The notes: a model not told the origin generated them from the sequence alone. Positions 1-9,217 are shown, counted from the first letter of the stretch. The stretch is DNA of 33,411 nt from an uncultured Clostridia bacterium (GCA_947170435.1 CAMVTO010000026.1:1-33411), one strand, 5' to 3'. A program made the numbers and translations.

Positions 1-447
1 GGGCAGCAGCGGAATCGAGAACATGAAGTTCGCGAACTTGTCCGTCGAGTTGTCGTGCTCCGCGACGGAGTTCTTAGCGACTAAGTCCTCAATCTTCGCG
101 TTGATCGACAGCACGTCGTCCTCGGGTTCAAAGTAAACCTTCAGCGTCGTTTCGTCCGGTGTGCCGTCAGCGCGGGTCTTGAGCATGACGAAGCTGACAC
201 AGAAGTGGTTGCGCTGGAAGATCTTCTTGTTCATGATGAAGCGGTTGATCTTCGGGTTTTCCAGATATGCCTTGTGGTACGCCGCCAAAATCAGCGCCAT
301 ATAGGAAATGCGGACGCCCTCCTTGCGCTTGCCGTGGATGAAGCCGCGCAGGATCTCCATATCCGCATATTCAGTGATATAGTTCTGCGCATCGTAACGA
401 TGCGGCATGATGTACGGGATCGCAGAAGCGATGGCCGTTTCCTTCAC
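1..447 (-). CDS. 2-oxoacid dehydrogenase E2-like acyltransferase, N-terminal part (runs off window)
   Basis: The minus-strand frame is open from the window edge to about 492 and gives a protein like the free-standing 2-oxoacid dehydrogenase acyltransferase catalytic domain (PF00198, CAT fold). Visible motifs are IPYIMPHRYDAQNYI, an ENPKINRFI segment and a KKIFQRNHFCVSFV strand, all typical of the lipoyl-domain-free clostridial family whose acyl substrate is unknown. The C-terminal half with the catalytic His lies outside the window. The start is a problem. The only ATG/GTG/TTG in this frame after the upstream TAA is the GTG at 447, yet the family-like residues DPIRPDGKRVK begin before it, at about 474, behind a ribosome-site-like AGAGAGG at about 480-486. 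Either a non-standard start, a one-base frameshift or the GTG is used. The family call is firm; the start is not. Confidence 0.72.
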   Translation of the reverse strand, partial: MKETAIASAIPYIMPHRYDAQNYITEYADMEILRGFIHGKRKEGVRISYMALILAAYHKAYLENPKINRFIMNKKIFQRNHFCVSFVMLKTRADGTPDETTLKVYFEPEDDVLSINAKIEDLVAKNSVAEHDNSTDKFANFMFSIPLLP

Positions 448-502
448 GCGTTTGCCGTCGGGTCTGATGGGATCACATCCTCTCTTTTTCTTGCGCGCAC
501 AG

Positions 503-529
503 TTTATAACATTTTAACCGAACACGCAA
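503..529 (-). promoter_or_regulatory. possible promoter for the E2-like acyltransferase gene
   Basis: On the minus strand TTGCGT (524-529) is followed after 15 bases by TATAAA (503-508). The spacer is shorter than the ideal 17, so this is weak. It would place the transcript start near 496, just upstream of the ribosome-site-like AGAGAGG, and would favour a translation start near 475 over the GTG at 447. Confidence 0.3.
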
Positions 530-605
530 GCATAGATTGTCCGCCATACGCTATTTTGACCCAAAATATTTTTCTGCATTTCTTAAAAATATTTTTGTTT
601 TGGTG

Positions 606-634
606 TTGCGTTTCCAGCGCAAGCGTACTATACT
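606..634 (+). promoter_or_regulatory. sigma-A type promoter of serC-serA
   Basis: TTGCGT (606-611), a 17-base spacer, then TATACT (629-634). The predicted start at about 641 gives a short leader of under 30 bases before the serC ATG at 669, leaving no room for a riboswitch or T-box. Confidence 0.6.
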
Positions 635-668
635 GGATGTACAAATATTCTAAAGGAGGATGCGCGCT

Positions 669-1757
669 ATGAACTATGGTCGTGTATACAACTTTTCCGC
701 AGGTCCTGCCATGATGCCGGAGCCCGTTTTGGAGGAAATCCGTGACGAAATGCTCAACTACAGAGGCAGCGGCATGTGCGTCATGGAGATGTCTCACCGC
801 AGCGCCGTGTATCAGCAGATCATCGACGAGGCGGAGGCCGATCTCCGCGACCTGATGGGCATTCCCGACAATTACAAGGTACTGTTCATTCAGGGCGGCG
901 CCACGCTGCAGTTCGCAGCAATCCCCTGGAACCTGATGAAAAACGGCAAGGCCGTCTACATTGAAACCGGTGCGTGGTCGAAGAAAGCGATCAGCGAGGC
1001 GAAAAAGTACGGCGAGGTCATCGTCGCCGCCTCCAGCAAAGACAAGAACTACAGCTATATCCCCGACTGCTCCGACCTCGACATCCCTGAGGACACGGAC
1101 TACGTCTATATCTGCGAGAACGAGACCATTCACGGCGTGACGTGGCAGACGCTGCCCAACACCAAGGGTCACGTCCTTGTCTCTGACCAGTCGTCGATGT
1201 TCCTCTCCAAGCCGGTGGACGTGAGCAAATATGGCCTGATTTACGCGGGCGTACAGAAGAACGTCGGCCCCGCGGGCATGGTGGTGGTCATCATCCGCGA
1301 GGATCTGATCCGCGAGGATCTCGATCCCAAGATGCCGATTTACATGCGCTATGACACCCATGCCAACAACGGCTCAATGTACAACACGCCGAACTGCTGG
1401 GCAATTTACTGCTGCGGCAAGGTGTTCAAGTATTTGAAGAGCATCGGCGGCCTTGAGGAGATGAATCGCCGCAACGTGGAGAAAGCGAAAGTCCTTTACG
1501 ACTTCCTCGACTCCTCCAAGATGTTCCACGGCACGGTGGAGGCGGCTGACCGCAGCCTGATGAACGTGCCGTTCGTCACCGGCAGCGCGGAACTGGATGC
1601 TGAGGTCGTCAAGGCAACCAAGGCCGCGGGCTACGACAACCTCAAGGGCCACAAGAGCGTCGGCGGTCTGCGCGCTTCGATTTACAACGCCATGCCCAAG
1701 GAAGGCGTTGAGGCACTGGTCGATTTCCTGAAGAAGTTTGAGGCGGAGCACAAGTAA
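669..1757 (+). CDS. serC: phosphoserine aminotransferase
   Basis: This PLP-dependent class-V aminotransferase converts 3-phosphohydroxypyruvate and glutamate to O-phosphoserine, the second step of serine synthesis. The 362-residue length is normal for SerC. It opens with the typical NFSAGPAMMPEPVL, has the MSHRS segment at 41-45, the IQGGATLQF phosphate-contact stretch around 74-82, and the Schiff-base lysine in AGVQKNVGPAG (Lys197). An in-frame ATG lies at 660 but touches the Shine-Dalgarno AAAGGAGG (652-659). The ATG at 669 has a 9-base spacer and begins with the conserved MNYGRVYNFSAG, so it is chosen. serA follows after 24 bases with its own ribosome site, so the two form one operon. Confidence 0.95.
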   Translation: MNYGRVYNFSAGPAMMPEPVLEEIRDEMLNYRGSGMCVMEMSHRSAVYQQIIDEAEADLRDLMGIPDNYKVLFIQGGATLQFAAIPWNLMKNGKAVYIETGAWSKKAISEAKKYGEVIVAASSKDKNYSYIPDCSDLDIPEDTDYVYICENETIHGVTWQTLPNTKGHVLVSDQSSMFLSKPVDVSKYGLIYAGVQKNVGPAGMVVVIIREDLIREDLDPKMPIYMRYDTHANNGSMYNTPNCWAIYCCGKVFKYLKSIGGLEEMNRRNVEKAKVLYDFLDSSKMFHGTVEAADRSLMNVPFVTGSAELDAEVVKATKAAGYDNLKGHKSVGGLRASIYNAMPKEGVEALVDFLKKFEAEHK

Positions 1758-1781
1758 AAATGGCATAAGGAGGCTATTGTC

Positions 1782-2687
1782 ATGCGTATTCTGGTAACGG
1801 ACGGAATGGACAAGTCCGCCATCGCCACGCTGCGTGAGCGCGGGCATGAGGTCATCGAGCAGTTCTACGAGCCGGGCGAGCTGGGTGAAGCGCTCAAGGA
1901 CGTGGATGTTGTGGTCGTGCGCTCCAAGACCAAGGTGCGCAAGGAACACATCGACGCAGCGAAGAACGGCAAGCTCAAGTGCATCATTCGCGGCGGCATC
2001 GGTATTGACAACATTGACGCCGACTATGCCCGCATGCACGGCATTCAAGTGCGCAACACGCCGGACGCCTCCACAGAGTCGGTGGCTGAACTGGCGCTGG
2101 CGCACATGCTGGCGTGCGCACGCTATCTGTCTGTCTCGGGCAGTACCATGCGCAACGGTCAATGGGAGAAAAAAGCCTATGGCAAGGGTATTGAGCTCGT
2201 CGGCAAGCGCCTTGGTATCTACGGCTACGGCCGCATTGGCAAGCGCCTTGGCGTCATGGCGAAGGGCATGGGCATGAACGTGCTGGCATACCGCCGCAGC
2301 GCCATCCCTGAAAGCATCGACGACGCGGGCATCATTTACGTTGAAGAGGAGAAGCTGCTGCGTACCTGCGACTTTATCTCTGTTCATGCTCCTTCCTCCC
2401 CGGCCGGCCCGATCATCACGGCGGATAAGATCGGCCAGATGAAGGATGGCGTAGTGATCATCAACACCTCTCGCGGAGCCAACGTAGACGAGAAGGCGCT
2501 GTTGGACGCGCTCAACAGCGGTAAGGTTCGCGCGGCGGGGCTCGATGTGTGGATGGACGAGCCAACGCACAATCAGGAGCTGATCAACCACCCCAACGTC
2601 TCCTGCACACCTCACATCGGCGCGGCGACGGTGGAAGCGCAAAAGCGCATTGGCGCTGAGATCGTGTACATCATCTCCGGTCTGTAA
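1782..2687 (+). CDS. serA: short D-3-phosphoglycerate dehydrogenase (no ACT domain)
   Basis: D-2-hydroxyacid dehydrogenase of 301 residues, placed by its operon with serC as the enzyme oxidising 3-phosphoglycerate to 3-phosphohydroxypyruvate. It has the catalytic domain split around a Rossmann domain. The GYGRIG dinucleotide loop is at 148-153, the substrate-binding IRGGIGIDNID is near 69-79, and the catalytic triad is Arg231 (NTSRGANVDE), Glu260 (MDEP) and His278 (TPHIGA). It ends right after the catalytic core, so there is no ACT or ASB regulatory domain and probably no serine feedback. The second beta-strand of the Rossmann fold ends VLAYRRS, with no acidic residue, which is more like NADP-preferring relatives. 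The ribosome site AAGGAGG precedes the ATG by 8 bases. A strong terminator follows at once. A related 2-hydroxyacid dehydrogenase is the main alternative. Confidence 0.85.
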   Translation: MRILVTDGMDKSAIATLRERGHEVIEQFYEPGELGEALKDVDVVVVRSKTKVRKEHIDAAKNGKLKCIIRGGIGIDNIDADYARMHGIQVRNTPDASTESVAELALAHMLACARYLSVSGSTMRNGQWEKKAYGKGIELVGKRLGIYGYGRIGKRLGVMAKGMGMNVLAYRRSAIPESIDDAGIIYVEEEKLLRTCDFISVHAPSSPAGPIITADKIGQMKDGVVIINTSRGANVDEKALLDALNSGKVRAAGLDVWMDEPTHNQELINHPNVSCTPHIGAATVEAQKRIGAEIVYIISGL

Positions 2688-2690
2688 AAC

Positions 2691-2729
2691 AAAAAAAGAG
2701 GGACGGACTGATGTCCGTCCCTCTTTTTT
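2691..2729. terminator. bidirectional terminator shared by serA and the convergent lipoprotein gene
   Basis: An 11-bp perfect stem (GAGGGACGGAC at 2698-2708, GTCCGTCCCTC at 2713-2723) with a TGAT loop has seven A before it and six T after it, so it works as an intrinsic terminator on both strands. The stop codon of the convergent gene (2729-2731) abuts its right edge. Confidence 0.9.
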
Positions 2730-3343
2730 CACTTTGCCGCGTAGTTGAGATCAAAGCAGTGGTCGGAAACTCCGTCACAGGTGACGGAGGTGACCGTCAG
2801 CGGCCGCATGGCCTCTGACTCTTTGAAGTCATTGTCCACCGTCACGGCTTCCTCGAACGCAACCGTGTAGGCATACAGCCCGTTGACCAGATAAAAGATG
2901 GTCGCGGATTCAAAATCATTGTAAATCGTGTGGCCTACGATCTCCCAGCCGCTGTCCAACAACTCACCGCCGGTCTTGCCGATCAGACGATCCAAATCAG
3001 ACTGCGTGGGCATTCCGGCGGTCAAGTCGACGATGGCAGTGACTTCCATCGTCGACAGTATCTCCGAAACCGATGCATCTGCAGCATTGGTGCTGTGCAG
3101 CGCCTGATAGACCTCAGGGGTCAGGTGTGCTATGACGCGCATCAACGTGTTGTCCTTCTCGAACACGCAGACATAGCGTTCTTCGTTGTATGCGGAGGAA
3201 TAAATCGCAGCATCCTCACCGAACACATCTCCCAGTGTCACGGCAGACTCAGCAGCCTCGTCGCGAGGCAACTCCGCGGCAGTTTGCTTTGCGCAGCCGC
3301 TGAGCAGCAGCGCGGCGCTGAGCAGTATAATTAGCTTTTTCAT
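2729..3343 (-). CDS. putative lipoprotein of unknown function
   Basis: A 204-residue protein with a lipoprotein signal peptide: MKKL, a hydrophobic run, and the lipobox LLSGC with Cys17 as the predicted lipidated residue. It should sit on the outer face of the membrane. The mature part is acidic and soluble and I recognise no domain in it. It has an alternation of strands and helices and four Cys residues after the lipobox region is excluded or included only partly (e.g. VCVFEKDN, VTCDGVSDHCFDL), which could form disulfides. It starts 21 bases after the stop of the ACT-domain dehydrogenase upstream, so it is probably co-transcribed with it. No strong Shine-Dalgarno lies close to the ATG; the nearest purine run (AAGAGGA) is about 15 bases away. 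Confidence 0.75.
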   Translation of the reverse strand: MKKLIILLSAALLLSGCAKQTAAELPRDEAAESAVTLGDVFGEDAAIYSSAYNEERYVCVFEKDNTLMRVIAHLTPEVYQALHSTNAADASVSEILSTMEVTAIVDLTAGMPTQSDLDRLIGKTGGELLDSGWEIVGHTIYNDFESATIFYLVNGLYAYTVAFEEAVTVDNDFKESEAMRPLTVTSVTCDGVSDHCFDLNYAAK

Positions 3344-3364
3344 CTCAGTGCTGTATTTTTCCTC

Positions 3365-4555
3365 TTAGGAGCGCTCGAAGATGCGGCGCACGCGCAGTAC
3401 ACCCTCGATCTTCTCCAGGCTTGCTACGGTATCGCTGGGCATCGGGTGCGCCAGATCCAGCAGCGTGTAGGCGTATTCCCCGCGCGCTTTGTTGGCTAGG
3501 TTTTCAATATTCAGGCCGTGATTGCCGAAAAACGACGTGATCTGGGTCAGCATATTCGGCACGTTTTTGTGCAGCACCGCAACGCGCGCTTCCGTCTCGC
3601 ACACGCCGGCATTGATCTCCGGGAAATTCACCGAGTGGGAGATATTGCCGTTGTCGAGGTAATCCTGCAGCTCGTCCACCGCCATAATGGCGCAGTTGTC
3701 CTCCGCCTCCAGGGTGGATGCGCCGAGGTGCGGCAGCACGACCGCGTTTTTCATGTGGACGCTGGTGGGGTTGGCGAAGTCGCTGATGTAGCAGCGCACC
3801 TTGCCGCGCTCGAGCGCAGCAGCCATGGCGTCCTCGTCCACCAGCGCGTCGCGGGCGAAGTTCAGGAAGCGCACACCGTCGCGCATTTTTGCAATCTGCT
3901 CCGCGCCGATCATGCCCTTCGTCTTATCCGTAGCGGGAACATGGATGCTGATGTAGTCACAGGCCGCGCAAATCTCATCCACGCTGCCTGCCTGCTGCAC
4001 TGCGGGGCTTAAGTGCCACGCGCTCTGGATGGAGAGATACGGGTCGTAGCCGTAGACCTTCATGCCGAGCGACACCGCAGCATTGGCGACCAGCACGCCC
4101 ACCGCGCCGAGCCCGATGACGCCCAGCGTTTTGCCGAGGATCTCATTTCCGGCAAACTGCTTTTTTGCCTGCTCGGCGTCCTTGCCGATGGCAATATCGT
4201 CGGCATTGGCCTTGGTCCACTCCGCTCCGCCGATGATGTCGCGAGACGCGAGCAGCAATGCCGCGATGACGATCTCCTTGACGGAATTGGCATTGGCTCC
4301 GGGCGTATTGAACACAACAATGCCCTGCTGCGTGCAGCGATCAATCGGGATGTTGTTGACACCGGCGCCGGCGCGGGCGATGGCGCGCAGCTCCTTCGGA
4401 AACAGCATCTCCTTCATATCAGCGCTGCGGACGAGAATGCCGGCTGCCTCATCCGGCGTTTCGACGATGGTGTAGCCCTTGCGGAAGCGGGATGTGCCGA
4501 TGGCGGCAATATTGTTCATGCAATAAACCTTACGGTCTTTGCGATCCTTCATCAT
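3365..4555 (-). CDS. serA: D-3-phosphoglycerate dehydrogenase with C-terminal ACT domain
   Basis: A 396-residue 2-hydroxyacid dehydrogenase: catalytic domain with the ARAGAGVNNIP segment (60-70), Rossmann loop GLGAVG (148-153), Asp171 at the end of the second strand (VYGYDPY, favouring NAD), Arg235 (NFARDALVDE), His276 (LPHLGAST) and a C-terminal ACT domain at about 323-393 (VPNMLTQITSFFGNHGLNIE) expected to bind serine. The usual Glu of the D-x-x-x-E-P stretch is not obvious: the sequence is ISDFANPT, a pattern I associate with this clostridial clade. Homologous residues (KVYCMNNIAAIGTSRF) begin ahead of the internal Met13, so the upstream ATG is kept, with AAAGGG as ribosome site. It is convergent with the serC-serA pair and precedes the lipoprotein gene. 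Confidence 0.88.
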   Translation of the reverse strand: MMKDRKDRKVYCMNNIAAIGTSRFRKGYTIVETPDEAAGILVRSADMKEMLFPKELRAIARAGAGVNNIPIDRCTQQGIVVFNTPGANANSVKEIVIAALLLASRDIIGGAEWTKANADDIAIGKDAEQAKKQFAGNEILGKTLGVIGLGAVGVLVANAAVSLGMKVYGYDPYLSIQSAWHLSPAVQQAGSVDEICAACDYISIHVPATDKTKGMIGAEQIAKMRDGVRFLNFARDALVDEDAMAAALERGKVRCYISDFANPTSVHMKNAVVLPHLGASTLEAEDNCAIMAVDELQDYLDNGNISHSVNFPEINAGVCETEARVAVLHKNVPNMLTQITSFFGNHGLNIENLANKARGEYAYTLLDLAHPMPSDTVASLEKIEGVLRVRRIFERS

Positions 4556-4592
4556 GTGAAATACACCCTTTTATACAAAATTCAACGCTGCT

Positions 4593-4621
4593 ATTATGGC
4601 AGATTCACCAAAAAAATTCAA
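4593..4621 (-). promoter_or_regulatory. promoter of the ACT-domain dehydrogenase gene
   Basis: On the minus strand TTGAAT (4616-4621), 17 bases, CATAAT (4593-4598). It lies between the upstream terminator and the gene and gives a leader of about 30 bases. Confidence 0.5.
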
Positions 4622-4635
4622 TCGTGAAATCAGAG

Positions 4636-4661
4636 AAAGCGAGCCGTTTACGGCTCGCTTT
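4636..4661 (-). terminator. terminator overlapping the end of the SSB-like gene
   Basis: Perfect 11-bp arms AAAGCGAGCCG and CGGCTCGCTTT separated by a 4-base loop that contains the TAA stop of the gene ending at 4648. On the minus strand the stem ends in TTT followed by pyrimidine-rich sequence, a modest but plausible intrinsic terminator. Confidence 0.7.
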
Positions 4662-5250
4662 CCTCTACCAAATGCATAATTGAGACTTCATAAGCGACGC
4701 GCTCGACCGCGCCGCTGTCCAGCAGCTTAGTATAGTTGCGGCTTTGGACGCGACCCTCCAGCGCAAGCCGGTCGCCCACCGACATGCCCGCTACAGTGGA
4801 TGCCACCTGTCCCCACGCGATACAGGGTAAGTAGTCCGCCCGGCCATAGTGCCGGTTGACGGCGAGGATAATGTCGCAGATGCTGCGACCCAGCGGCGTG
4901 CGCCGCAGGTACGGCTGCTTGCAGAGGACGCCGGAGAGCACGATACGGTTGAAAAAGCTGCCGTCGCTGTGCTCGATCTCCTGAGCAAGCACCGTGATGA
5001 TCAGGCGACTTCCCTGTCCGCTTTTGTTGTTGAAGGAGCGCAACTGCCCGATGATACGCAGCGGTGTGTCCTCTCCGATGGCGAGGCGTTCCCTCTGGTT
5101 TTCGCTGACAACAATGACCGGACGATCCGCCTGTCCCGACAGGCGATCCACCCGCAGCGGGAACTTATAAAACTTCTGCCCATGGTTCTCGTGTGATAAG
5201 CAAGGCTCCGCTTCGGCAACGCCCCACAGCTCCACATAGTTCTCTTCCAT
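4648..5250 (-). CDS. single-stranded DNA-binding protein-like, tandem OB folds
   Basis: A 200-residue protein whose C-terminal half (about 104-195) is a recognisable SSB/PriB-type OB fold: LSGVLCKQPYLRRTP, then ICDIILAVNRHYG, YLPCIAWGQVAS and GDRLALEGRVQSRNY. The N-terminal half (about 1-100) has the same strand order (VELWGVAEAEPCLS, FYKFPLRVDRLSG, PVIVVSE, RIIGQLRSF) and looks like a second, more diverged OB fold. There is no acidic DDxIPF-type SSB tail. The protein therefore resembles a repeat-type OB protein rather than the main replicative SSB, and single-stranded DNA binding is inferred from family. A GAGGGG ribosome site lies 7 bases before the ATG. It is a single-gene unit between two terminators. 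Confidence 0.8.
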   Translation of the reverse strand: MEENYVELWGVAEAEPCLSHENHGQKFYKFPLRVDRLSGQADRPVIVVSENQRERLAIGEDTPLRIIGQLRSFNNKSGQGSRLIITVLAQEIEHSDGSFFNRIVLSGVLCKQPYLRRTPLGRSICDIILAVNRHYGRADYLPCIAWGQVASTVAGMSVGDRLALEGRVQSRNYTKLLDSGAVERVAYEVSIMHLVEESEP

Positions 5251-5315
5251 AGAATACCCCTCGTTTGTTTTTCGATGGTCTATCCTATGAACGATCGCCC
5301 GCCAGTATGCAGAGG

Positions 5316-5346
5316 AAAACCGCTCCCGATTTTGGGAGCGGTTTTT
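5316..5346 (-). terminator. intrinsic terminator after the amphipathic-repeat gene
   Basis: Arms AAAACCGCTCCC (5316-5327) and GGGAGCGGTTTT (5334-5345) form a 12-bp stem with a 6-base loop six bases beyond the stop codon at 5352. It carries T runs on both strands. Confidence 0.85.
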
Positions 5347-5351
5347 GCGGT

Positions 5352-5684
5352 TTAATCGAGCTTTTCTTTGATCTTGTCCTTGAGTTCTTCCGCCTTGGCC
5401 TTGACCTTTTCGTCGATGTCAGTCTTATCCAGCGCGTCCTGAACCTTGTCCTTGAGCTTGTCGGCGTTCTCGCGTACCTGTGCCTTGAGGGCATCGGTAT
5501 CCACGTCTGCCGCCTTCTCGCGCAGCTTGTCCGCGCCAGCTTTGATCTTCTCGTCAAGATCGGTCTTGTCCAGCACGTCCTGCACCTTGCCCTTCATCTG
5601 CTTCGCCGCCGCACCCATCTTCTCGTCGAGATCGGTGCTGCGGAGCGCGTCCTTGGCCTTGCTCTTAAGATCGTTCAAATCCAT
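5352..5684 (-). CDS. small amphipathic-helix repeat protein, function unknown
   Basis: A 110-residue, highly charged protein without Cys or Trp, made of about four copies of a 24-residue unit. The signature TDLDEK or TDIDEK recurs at 17-22, 41-46 and 88-93, with a degenerate copy near 63-68, each followed by a Lys/Ala-rich helix ending DKLKDK or similar. It has no signal peptide or membrane segment. The pattern resembles CsbD/LEA-like or apolipoprotein-like stress proteins in general look, but I do not recognise the family. The ATG at 5684 is chosen because AAAGGAGA lies 7-8 bases before it; an ATG at 5702 overlaps that ribosome site. It follows glnS by 48 bases and ends in a strong terminator. 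Confidence 0.75.
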   Translation of the reverse strand: MDLNDLKSKAKDALRSTDLDEKMGAAAKQMKGKVQDVLDKTDLDEKIKAGADKLREKAADVDTDALKAQVRENADKLKDKVQDALDKTDIDEKVKAKAEELKDKIKEKLD

Positions 5685-5732
5685 GGTATGTTCTCCTTTC
5701 AATGATGAACGGGATTTCCCATAGTATGCTCG

Positions 5733-7472
<1,740 letters not shown>

Positions 7473-7505
7473 AGTGATTTCCTCTCTCGTTTGAAATAAT
7501 GTGCT

Positions 7506-7534
7506 ATTGTATCGCTTTTTATCGCATTTGGCAA
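7506..7534 (-). promoter_or_regulatory. promoter of glnS
   Basis: TTGCCA (7529-7534), 17-base spacer, TACAAT (7506-7511) on the minus strand. The -35 lies inside the last codons of rnmV, so glnS can be transcribed apart from the comEC-holA-rnmV operon. The leader is only about 26 bases, so there is no T-box. Confidence 0.65.
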
Positions 7535-8112
7535 TATCTTTCCAAAAACTCCGCGCGGGTATACAGCAGGTTCAGCACCTCCAGGAGTGCGTTGGTGCTC
7601 AAATGCTCCGGCAAGGATAACTCCTTGACAAGCGCTTCTCTTGCTGCGCTGCTGCCATCTCCGATCAGTCCTGCGTCCAGCATATCCGCCTTGGTGATGG
7701 GATCTCCCCTGCCTGGCGATTCCTCACCTTCAAAGGTGGCGCCGGCGCGGCGAAGCGCGGAGAGCAGCACGTCCGGCTTCATGCCCTCAACGCCCAGCTT
7801 ACCCTCCTTGCCGCCTGTTTTCTTGCGCTTTTCCTTACCATAGATATCCGGCGCATAGGCGTGCTTGATCTGTTCCGGCGGAATCGCGCCCTTCAGGTGA
7901 TTCCTGATCACGAAGCCAGCACCGTCGGGGTCGGTGAAGATCACCAGTCCCCGCGCCTGTGCCAGCCGGCGCAGCAGCGCAAGCTTCTGCTTGTCGTTGA
8001 ACACGCCGAAGCCGCCGACATCCACAATGGTGGCGTCGACGACCTGCGCAAGCGTATTCTTGTCGTATCGCCCCTCAACGACGATGACTTCAGTAATGGA
8101 TGGTTTTTTCAT
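7519..8112 (-). CDS. rnmV: ribonuclease M5-type Toprim protein
   Basis: RNase M5 matures the ends of 5S rRNA precursors in Firmicutes. The 197-residue product starts with the Toprim strand [14 protein letters not shown] (catalytic Glu in VVEG), continues with VDVGGFGVF and has the second Toprim motif FTDPDGAG with the metal-binding DPD, then a basic C-terminal half ([15 protein letters not shown]) like the DUF4093 region of RnmV. The open frame extends to a TTG at 8124, but that lies against the only purine stretch (CTGGGG), so the ATG at 8112 is preferred. It lies 49 bases after holA in the same direction. Other short Toprim proteins are the alternative. Confidence 0.85.
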   Translation of the reverse strand: MKKPSITEVIVVEGRYDKNTLAQVVDATIVDVGGFGVFNDKQKLALLRRLAQARGLVIFTDPDGAGFVIRNHLKGAIPPEQIKHAYAPDIYGKEKRKKTGGKEGKLGVEGMKPDVLLSALRRAGATFEGEESPGRGDPITKADMLDAGLIGDGSSAAREALVKELSLPEHLSTNALLEVLNLLYTRAEFLERYCQMR

Positions 8113-8140
8113 AAACTGGTACAACCCCAGTCGGTAAAGT

Positions 8141-8172
8141 TCTTTTTGGTTGCTTTTTCTTTCAAGAAAAAG
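8141..8172 (-). repeat. stop-codon hairpin repeat, copy 1 (3-prime end of holA)
   Basis: CTTTTTCT (8153-8160) and AGAAAAAG (8165-8172) form an 8-bp stem whose 4-base loop holds the holA TGA stop. On the minus strand it is followed by GCAACCAAAAAGAAC. A similar arrangement stands at the end of metY (23005-23035), which suggests a dispersed intergenic element rather than a chance hairpin. There is no T run after it, so it is not a classical terminator. Confidence 0.45.
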
Positions 8173-9208
8173 TGCGCTGGGCCAATTCCATGAGCAGCAG
8201 CTTGATTTCTCCCTCGTCGTCCACGCCCTTCTCGCTCTTCATGCGAAGATCCAGCTTCTGGCACAGTGCAAGACTGTTCGCGCACCATTCCCTGGTCGTG
8301 CGGCGTGCCGCGTCCATCAGCAGCCGCGCCGGATAGTCCGAGCGCATGCCCCACTGTTCCATGAGCCAAAACTTGTCCCGGCCCTCATCCAACGCGATGC
8401 GCGCGGTGTAGAGCCGCCGCAGCTCTTTGCTGATGACGGCAAGAATCATAAACGGCTCCTCCTGCTTTTTGAGCAGTTGACCCAGGATGTCCGCCGCGGC
8501 GTTGTAGTCGCCCCGTGTCATGGCGTTGGTCATATTGAATACAACCGCGTCCAGCACCGGATCGGCCACAGCGTTGATATCGTCGATCGTGACCGCGTTG
8601 CCGCGGGCATAGGCGCCGATCTTCTCGATCTCCGGCACTAGGCCGGTCATCAGGCTGCCGCAGGTGAAGAGCAGATGCTCCGCGGCGTGAACATCAATGT
8701 CCTTCCCCAGCGCTTTGAAGCGGCGGCGCACCCAGTTGATCAGGTCGTTCTTGTCCTGAATGTCAAACTTGACCACCGTCGCAGTTTTGTCCAGCGCGGC
8801 GCAGAGCTTCTTGTAGACCTTGTTGGGCTTATATTCCGCCTGATCGTACACGAACACCAGACAGCAGTACTCGGGAAAGTCCTCCAGCATGCCGATGACG
8901 ACACTCCGCGCATCCTCCCCCAGCTTGAAAAGGTCGTAGTCCGTCACCACCACCATGGTGCGCTCCGCCATCATCGGCATCGCCTCCACGGCCTCAGAAA
9001 GCTCCGCAAGTGACAGCGTTTTACCGTCCAGCTTGTGGTAGTTGAACTCCTCAAAGCCCGCGGGTACGAGTGCCTTCTTCAGTTCGCCCAGGTAGTACTC
9101 CCGCAGATAGCTCTCCTCACCGTGAAAGAGATACACCTGCCCGATCTCACCGTTTGAGAGGTCATTTTTCAATTTTTGATAGCCCTTATCGGGCGTCACC
9201 TTTGCCAT
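8162..9208 (-). CDS. holA: DNA polymerase III delta subunit
   Basis: The clamp-loader subunit that opens the sliding clamp. The 348-residue length fits HolA. It begins with GQVYLFHGEESYLREYYL, the diverged P-loop-like N-terminal strand of the family, followed by the LSEAVEAMPMMAERTMVVV segment and the C-terminal helical collar (KKQEEPFMILAVISKELRRLY at about 262-282). As expected for delta, there is no functional Walker A lysine motif. The ribosome site AGGGG lies 6 bases before the ATG, and the gene starts 9 bases after the comEC stop, which makes it part of the XRE-comEC-holA-rnmV operon. comEC next to holA is common in Firmicutes. Confidence 0.92.
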   Translation of the reverse strand: MAKVTPDKGYQKLKNDLSNGEIGQVYLFHGEESYLREYYLGELKKALVPAGFEEFNYHKLDGKTLSLAELSEAVEAMPMMAERTMVVVTDYDLFKLGEDARSVVIGMLEDFPEYCCLVFVYDQAEYKPNKVYKKLCAALDKTATVVKFDIQDKNDLINWVRRRFKALGKDIDVHAAEHLLFTCGSLMTGLVPEIEKIGAYARGNAVTIDDINAVADPVLDAVVFNMTNAMTRGDYNAAADILGQLLKKQEEPFMILAVISKELRRLYTARIALDEGRDKFWLMEQWGMRSDYPARLLMDAARRTTREWCANSLALCQKLDLRMKSEKGVDDEGEIKLLLMELAQRTFS

Positions 9209-9217
9209 TTGGTACCC

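Noticed and set aside
1374..2732. 452-codon minus-strand open frame
   Set aside because: Antisense to serC and serA and crosses a strong terminator; no domain is seen.
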